Shown: positions 46,901 through 55,900 of the stretch, piece after piece
Numbering within the stretch: position 1 is the stretch's first letter
How the letters are laid out: each line of letters begins with the position of its first letter
NCBI RefSeq assembly: GCF_007680605.1
Contig: NZ_VEIO01000006.1
Span: 1-64,000, forward strand
DNA length: 64,000 nucleotides
Direction of reading: 5' to 3'
From: Paenibacillus xylanexedens
Lineage (GTDB): Bacteria; Bacillota; Bacilli; Paenibacillales; Paenibacillaceae
Position numbers and translations under genes: made by a program
The notes under the pieces: generated by a model
What the model saw: only the letters and a program-made list of their open reading frames with translations
Told to the model about the DNA's origin: nothing
Database searches by the model: none

Positions 46901-49900
46901 CGGATCGACAACCAGGTGAAAATTCGCGGCTATCGGATCGAGCTTGGCGAAATCGAAGCAGCTATGAATAATGTGGCTGGTGTGCGTCAAGCGCTTGTCA
47001 TGGATCGGATGGATGAGCGAGGACAGAAATACTTGTGCGCGTATGTCGTAGCGGATTCAAGCTTTGATCTGGAAGGGCTGGTGGCTCATCTGGACACAGC
47101 CCTGCCTTCCCATATGGTGCCTGCGCGCATGATGCGTCTGGATCAGATGCCGCTTACGCCGAACGGGAAGGTAGACCGAAAAGCGTTACCTGTACCGGAA
47201 GGAAGTGTTCGCGCCGAGGTTGCATACACGGCACCTCGTACTGCTGCCGAGCAAGCTCTTGCGTTAGTCTGGCAGTCTGTACTTGGTGTGGATCAGGTCG
47301 GCACAAAGGACAATTTCTTTGCGCTTGGCGGCGATTCGATTAAGGCTTTGCAGGTATCGTCCCGTCTTTTGCAAACGGGCTACAAGCTGGTCATGAAAGA
47401 TTTGTTCCATTACCCGACCATTTCCGCCCTGAGTTTAAGATTGCAAACGGTGGAAAAAACGGCTAGCCAGGCCGAAGTGACGGGTGAGGTTATTTTGACC
47501 CCGATTCAGCGCTGGTTCTTTGAGCAAAATCCGGCTGATGTGCATCATAGCAACCAGGCGTTTATGCAATTTTCCAAGCAAGGCTTTGACGAGGAAGTTT
47601 TACGCCAAGCGATGCATCAGCTGGTTGTGCATCATGATGCTCTCCGCACGGTTTACCGCCAAAGCGAGAACGGTTATACGGCTTGGAACCGTGGCGTCCT
47701 GGAGAATGAAGCGTTGTTCGATCTGGAAGTTGTCGATCTCAAAGGAGTCCGCGACCTGAAAGAAACCGTAGAGGCTAAGGCGAATGACATTCAAGCGAGC
47801 ATCGATCTGGAAAAAGGCCCCTTGGTGAAACTCGGTTTGTTCCGCTGTGACGACGGCGACCATCTGCTTATTGCCATTCATCATCTGGTTGTAGATGGCG
47901 TATCCTGGCGAATTCTGCTTGAGGATTTAGCTACTGGCTATGAGCAGGCGTTGCAAGGGCAACACATTCGTCTACCGCTCAAAACGGATTCATTCCAAAC
48001 GTGGGCAAAACAGCTTGCTGATTATGCCAACAGCCCGGCAATAGAAAGCGAAAGAGCGTACTGGCAACAAGTCGAGCAATTGACCTATGAATCACTTCCG
48101 AAAGATTTTGAACAAGGCAGATCCAAGCTGAAGGACAGCGGGCTTGTGACGGTTTGCTGGTCAGCAGAGGAAACGGAACAGCTGTTGAAGCAGGCACACC
48201 GTGCATACCATACGGAAATGAATGATCTGCTGCTGACCGCGCTTGGCCTTGCGGTACAAGCTTGGAGCGGTCAGAAACGTGTGCTGGTGAATCTCGAAGG
48301 CCACGGCCGGGAAGAACTTTTGCCAGATGTGGATATTACCCGTACAGTAGGCTGGTTTACAAGTCAATTCCCAGTTGTACTGGAGCTGAGTCATGTTCAG
48401 GCTCTCGGTCATCAGGTGAAACAGGTGAAGGAAGGCTTGCGCCGGATTCCAAACAAAGGAATCGGTTATGGCATTCTGCGTTATTTGTCGGTGCCGCGTG
48501 AAGGTGAATTCTTCGCTTTGGAACCAGAGATCAGCTTTAACTATTTGGGTCAGTTCGACCAGGATGTCGAAAGCAACGGCATGCAATCTTCTCCGTTCAG
48601 TGCCGGCGAGGATTCAAGCCCGAATGCAGTGATGGATTTTGTCCTCGATATCAATGGTATGGTGTCAGAAGGCACGCTGGAATTCACGATCCGTTACGGG
48701 GAGACCCAGTATAAACGGGAAACGATAGAGAAATTAGGCAGCCTGCTTCAATCGAGTTTACGCGAAGTCATCCGTCATTGTGTTTCCATAGAGCGACCAG
48801 AGCTTACACCTAGTGATGTACTGCTTCAAGATGTGACCTTGGAGGATTTGGATCAGTTAGCTGAACAGGTGGCGGCGATTGGCGAACTGGAGAATGTGTA
48901 TACCCTGACTCCGCTACAAAAAGGGATGTTGTTCCACAGCTTGCTGGATGCTGATTCGGAGGCTTATTTCGAACAGGTGACCTTCGATCTGCACGGAAAC
49001 TTGAATGTCGAAGCTTTTGCTAGAGGATTGGATACGTTGGTGCAACGGAATGAGGCGCTACGAACCAACTTTATTACAGGCTGGAGAGACGAGCCGATTC
49101 AAGTGGTATTCCGTGAGCGAAAGTGTGAAGTGTACTTTGAAGATATTCGCTTGGCAAGCGGTGAAGACCTGGAGAAAACCATGGCCGATTTCGTTAGCGC
49201 GGATAAAGCGAACAAGTTCGATTTGGCTCAAGGCTCTTTGATGCGAGTGACCGTATTGCGTACAGGCGACGAGTCCTACCATGTGATCTGGAGCCACCAT
49301 CATATTTTGATGGATGGCTGGTGCATGTCTTTTATGATCAAGGAAGTGTTCGACACCTACTTCGCGTTGCAAGAGAATCGGGAGCCGGAGCTTCCACCGG
49401 TTACTTCGTACTCACGGTATATCGAATGGCTGGAAACGCAAGACGTTGCACAAGCTTCACATTACTGGTCCGAGTATTTGGCGGGTTACGACGAGCAGAC
49501 CAGACTGCCTCAGGAAAAAATGAAGCTGAAACAGCATGCTTTTGAGATGGCAGAAATGGATGTGGAACTCAGCAAGGAATTGACCAGGAAAATTGAACGG
49601 GTGTCACGCCAGCAACAGGTGACGCTTAATACATTCATGCAAACCGTATGGGGACTGGTTCTGCAAATATACAACAACAGTGAGGATGTCGTATTCGGCT
49701 CGGTCGTATCCGGGCGTCCGGCTGAAATTCCAGGTATCGAAAGTATGATTGGCTTATTTATTAACACCATTCCGGTTCGTATTCAAAGCAAAGCATCGGA
49801 AAGGGTAGCTGATATTTTGAGAAAAACTCAGGATCAGGCACTGACATCGGGACCTTATGAGACATATCCGTTGTTCGAAATACAGTCGCTGAGTAAGCAA

Positions 49901-52900
49901 AAGCGCGACTTGATCAACCATATCATGGTCTTTGAAAACTATCCGATGGAAGAACAGATCGAGCAGGTCGTTGGCGGGGACAAAGAAGCGTTGAAAATCG
50001 CCAATATCCAGTCACCTGAGCAAACAAACTACGACCTGGACATTACCGTCATTCCGGAAGAACATATTTGGCTACGTTTCACGTACAATGCACTGACCTT
50101 CAGAGAAGAAGATATCAGGTCGATCCACGGTCATTTTGCCCGGGCACTGGAGCAGGTTGCAGCTAATCCAAATATTCGTGTGAATCAGTTGGAACTGTTG
50201 ACTGCGGCGGAAAAAGAGCAAATTCTCGGTGGCTTTAACCCTGCACAACCGGAAGCAGAAACGCTTCCTGCGCTTGCATTCCACCGATTGTTTGAGGAAC
50301 AGGCGCAGCGCGCGCCTGACTCGGAGGCCGTCGTGTACGAGAACGACCATCTCACGTATGCGGAGCTAAATGAGCGGGCGAACCGTTTGGCGGCTACACT
50401 TCGCGCAACCGGCATCGGCCGGGAATCCATCGTCGGCATTCTTGCCGAACGTTCGGTGGATTTGCTGGTAGCTGTGCTAGCTGTCTGGAAAGCAGGCGGC
50501 GCATATGTACCACTCGATCCGGATTACCCGGCAGACCGCGTGCGGTTCATGCTCGAAGATAGCGGAGCGAAGGTACTATTAACGCAAACGCCACTGCGAG
50601 AGCGTGCCGAAGCCTGGCTGGACGAAGAGGACCTGGCGCTGGGTGCGGTGCTGTACCTCGATGATGAAGCAACCTACAGCGGGGAGTCAGCCAATGCACC
50701 GATTGGCTCTGGTATGCCATCGGGCTTCGACTCCGGCAAGCTGTTAGGTGCTGTGGACGGTGGTGATTTAGGCCATCCGAATGGTGTTGGCATGGATGAT
50801 TTCCACGAAGCCCGTCCGGAGGATCTGGCTTACGTAATCTATACGTCGGGAACGACAGGACAGCCTAAAGGCGTCATGATCGAGCATCGTAGTCTGGTGA
50901 ATACGGCGGCAGCATACCGACGGGAATACCGATTAGATCAGTTCCCGGTACGGCTGCTACAGCTTGCCAGCTTCTCGTTTGACGTGTTCGTGGGCGATAT
51001 TGCGCGCACGCTGTACAACGGAGGCATGATGGTGATTGTGCCGAAGGATGACCGGATCGATCCGTCGCGTCTGCACCACTGGATTGAGCAAGAGCGGGTA
51101 ACTATTTTTGAATCGACGCCAGCGCTGATCGTGCCGTTTATGGAATATGTGCATGAGCATCGGCTGGATATGAGCCAGATGGAGCTACTCATCACAAGTT
51201 CGGATAGCTGCAGCGTGGCAGATTATCGAACCTTGCAGGAATGCTTCGGATCATTATTCCGAATCATCAACGCTTATGGGGTGACGGAAGCGGCAATTGA
51301 CTCCAGTTTCTACGACGAGTCACTGGAAATGTTGCCAGAGGCAGGTCATGTGCCTATCGGCAAGGCGTGGTTAAATGCGAAGTTTTATATTGTGGATGCG
51401 CACCTGAATCCGGTGCCTGTCGGGGTGCTGGGCGAACTGGTTATCGGCGGGATTGGGGTCGCGCGCGGATACTTGAACCGTCCAGAGTTGACGGAAGAGA
51501 AGTTCGTAGATAGCCCGTTCGCCTTAGGTGAGCGCTTGTATCGCACGGGAGACTTGGCGAGATGGACGAAAGACGGCAACGTGGATTTCATTGGCCGAAT
51601 GGACAACCAGGCTAAGATTCGAGGATACAGGATTGAAACAGGCGAAGTCGAAGCGAAATTACTGGGTGTAACGGGCATGAAGGAAGTCATCGTCGTTGTA
51701 AGGGAAGATCAAGAAGGCCAGAAAGCGTTGTGTGCCTATTATACTGCCGAAGAAGGCTTGACCGTGGCAGATCTGAAACGGGCTATCTCAAGCGAGTTAC
51801 CAGGATACATGATTCCGTCGTACTTCGTAGAACTGGAGCAGCTACCTCTGACGCCGAATGGGAAAATCGACCGGAAGGCGCTGCCGGCACCGGAAGCGGG
51901 TGAAGGTCGTGTATATGTGGCTCCGCGAACCGAACTGGAGGCCAAGCTGGCTGTTATCTGGCAAGATGTGCTTGTTCGGGAGAAGGCAGTGGGTGTAACT
52001 GACAATTTCTTCGATCTGGGTGGACACTCCCTGCGGGCGACAACTCTGGTCAGCAAAATGCATAAAGAGCTAGGCGTGCAATTCCCACTTCGCGACGTAT
52101 TCCGCTATTCCACGGTCGAGGAAATGGCCACGGCTATGGAGCAGCTGGAAAACAGCTCGTTCACAGCTATTCCGGTTGCGGAACCGAGCGCGTATTATCC
52201 GCTCTCTTCCGCCCAGAAACGTCTTTATATTTTGAACCAGCTGGAAGGAGCCGAGCTGAGTTACAACATACCGGGAACTATGTTGCTCGAAGGTGAGCTT
52301 GACCGACAGCGGTTTGAAGAAGCGTTCCGTGGGCTCATAGCTCGTCATGAAACGCTACGTACTGGCTTTGAAGTGGTGAAAGGCGAAGCGATTCAGCGGA
52401 TTCATGATGAAGTTGTCTTCCAGGTGGAATATGTGCAGATCAACGCGGAGCAAGCGGAAGAAACGGTACGCCGATTCGTTCGTCCGTTTGATCTTGCGAA
52501 GCCGCCACTGCTGCGTGTAGGTCTTGCCGAACTGGCGCCGGACCGGCATATTCTGATGTTTGATACGCATCATATCGTATCTGACGGCGTTTCAATAGAC
52601 GTATTAATTGAAGAATTCGTGCATTTGTACAGCGGTAAGTCACTCGATCCGCTCCGTATTCAATACAAAGATTATGCGGTATGGCAGCAATCGGGTGAGC
52701 AGAAGACGCAGCTTGCCAAACAGGAAGATTACTGGCTGGGCATGTTCCGCGGAGAGCTGCCGGTTTTGGAATTGCCGACAGACTATCCGCGCCCGGCAAT
52801 GCAAAGTTACGAGGGCCGCACGCTTCAATTGTTTATGAATAACGAACAAAGTGAGGGTCTAAAACGGCTTGCAACCGAGAACGGTGCAACACTTTACATG

Positions 52901-55900
52901 GTTCTACTTGCTGGTTATACGATATTGTTGCAGAAATACACAGGACAAGAAGACGTGGTCGTCGGTACGCCGATTGCGGGAAGAAATCACAGTGACGTTC
53001 AGCCATTGATCGGCATGTTCGTCAATACTTTGGCTATTCGCAGTTATCCTGCTGCCGATAAAACGTTCCTTGACTACTTGGAGGAAATCAAGGAGACAAC
53101 GCTGGGTGCTTTTGAACATCAGAATTATCCGTTTGAAGAACTGGTGGATAAGGTGGGCGTGGCTCGTGATCTAAGCCGTAATCCGTTGTTTGATACGATG
53201 TTTGCTTTGCAGAATACAGAGAACGTGGAAATCCAGCTTCCTGGACTTCATTTATCGACGTATGACAGCGAAGAGATTGTTTCTAAATTCGATCTAAGTC
53301 TAGACGTTACGGAGATGGAGGAAGGGTTGGAATATCTGTTTGAATATGCCACAGCTCTTTATAAAACCGAAACGGTGGAGAAAATGGCATCTCATTACTT
53401 GCAACTGCTCGAATCCATTCTCCGTAACCCGTCAAGGACCATTGCCGAATTGGATATCTTAACAACTGTGGAAAAAGAACAAATTCTCGGTGGCTTTAAT
53501 CCTGCACAACCGGAAGCAGAAACAGCTCCTGCGCTTGCATTTCACCGATTGTTTGAGGAACAGGCGCAACGCGTGGCTGAATCGGAGGCCGTTGTGTACG
53601 AAAACGACCGACTAACGTATGCGGAGCTAAATGAGCGGGCGAACCGTTTGGCGGCTACACTTCGCGCAACCGGCATCGGCCGGGAATCCATCGTCGGCAT
53701 TCTTGCGGAACGTTCGGTGGATTTGCTGGTAGCCGTGCTGGCTGTCTGGAAAGCAGGCGGCGCGTATGTACCGCTCGACCCGGATTACCCGGCAGATCGC
53801 GTGCGGTTCATGCTCCAAGACAGTGGAGCGAAGGTACTATTAACGCAAACGCCACTGCGAGAGCGTGCCGAAGCTTGGCTGGGTGAAGAGGAACTAGCGT
53901 TGTCTGCAGTGTTGTATCTCGATGACAAAGCATCGTACAGCGAGGAGCGGGCCAATGCGCCGATGAGTTCTGGCATGGACAGCTTCCACGAAGCCCGTCC
54001 AGAGGATCTGGCCTACGTAATCTACACGTCGGGAACGACAGGACAGCCCAAAGGCGTCATGATCGAGCACCGTAGTCTGGTCAATACGGCGGCAGGATAC
54101 CGACGGGAATACCGATTAGATCGTTTCCCGGTACGGTTGCTACAGCTTGCCAGCTTTTCGTTTGACGTGTTCGTGGGCGATATTGCGCGCACGCTGTATA
54201 ACGGAGGCACGATGGTGATTGTGCCGAAGGACGACCGGATCGATCCATCGCGTCTGCACCACTGGATTGAACAAGAGCGGGTAACTATTTTTGAATCGAC
54301 GCCAGCGCTGATCGTGCCGTTTATGGAATATGTGCATGAACATCGGCTGGATATGAGCCAGATGGAGCTACTCATCACAAGTTCGGATAGCTGCAGCGTG
54401 GCAGATTATCGAACCTTGCAGGAACGCTTTGGCACGCAATTCCGAATTATCAATGCTTATGGTGTAACGGAAGCAGCCATTGACTCCAGTTTCTACGACG
54501 AGCGACTGGAAATGTTGCCAGAGACAGGACATGTGCCTATCGGCAAGGCGTGGTTAAATGCGAAGTTTTACATTGTGAATGCCCACCTGAATCCGGTGCC
54601 CGTCGGGGTGCTAGGCGAGTTGGTTATTGGCGGGATTGGTGTCGCGCGCGGATACTTGAACCGTCCAGAGCTGACGGAAGAAAAGTTCGTAGACAGCCCG
54701 TTCGCTTTAGGTGAGCGGTTGTATCGCACGGGTGACTTGGCGAGATGGACGAAAGACGGCAACGTGGACTTCATTGGTCGGATGGACAACCAGGCAAAAA
54801 TTCGGGGCTACCGGATCGAAACAGGCGAAGTCGAAGCGAAGTTGCTACAGGTGGAAGGTGTGCGCGAAACCGTGGTGCTGGTTCGAGATGACGCAAATGG
54901 ACAGAAAGTTCTATGTGCATATTACACAGCGGATACGGGAATGGATCTGGTAGTGAAAGATCTGCGTAGCGCGCTGGCCCAGGAGTTGCCGGGGTACATG
55001 ATCCCATCGTACTTTGTAGAACTGGAAAACTTGCCACTAACGCCGAATGGGAAAGTTGACCGGAAGGCATTGCCAGCGCCAGAAGAAGGAGCTGGAGGTG
55101 GACATGAATACGTGGCGCCGCGCACTGAGCTAGAGACGAAACTGGTCGCCATCTGGCAGGACGTGCTCGGACCAATAACAATAGGTGTGACGGATAACTT
55201 CTTTGATCTTGGCGGGCACTCCTTACGGGCGACAATGCTGGTTAGCAAGGTGCACAAGGAGTTGAGTGTAGACTTGCCGTTGCGCGAAGTGTTCCGGCAC
55301 TCGACGATTGAATCGATGGCTGAAATCATCAGTCAATTGGAGTGGCAGGAATATCGCTCCATTCCGGTGCTGGACCAGAAGGATTACTATCCGCTTTCCT
55401 CCGTGCAAAAACGGTTGTACATCCAGCAACAGATGGAGGGCGCGGAGCTTAGTTACAACATGTCCGGCATGACGGTTCTCGTCGGGCGTCTGGAACGGAA
55501 TCAATTCGAGTCCGCACTCCAAGGATTAATCGCTCGTCATGAAGTTTTGCGAACTGGCTTCGAAATGGTGGACGGTGAACCCGTACAACGAATTTATCCG
55601 AACTTGGAGTTTGCCGTCGAGTATACGAAAGCAACAGAAAGTGAAACGAAAAATATCGCAGATGGATTTGTGCGAGTCTTTGATTTGGAGCGGCCGCCGC
55701 TGCTACGTGCGGGCTTAGTTGAATGGGAAGCGGAACGGCACTTGCTTATGCTGGACATCCATCATATCATCACGGATGGCATGTCGATGGGCATCTTCGT
55801 CGAAGAGCTGTTGCGCTTGTATAACGGTGAGACTCTTGAACCGCTTCGGATTCAATACAAGGAATATGCCGCTTGGCAACAGTCTGAGCCTGTAAAAGAA

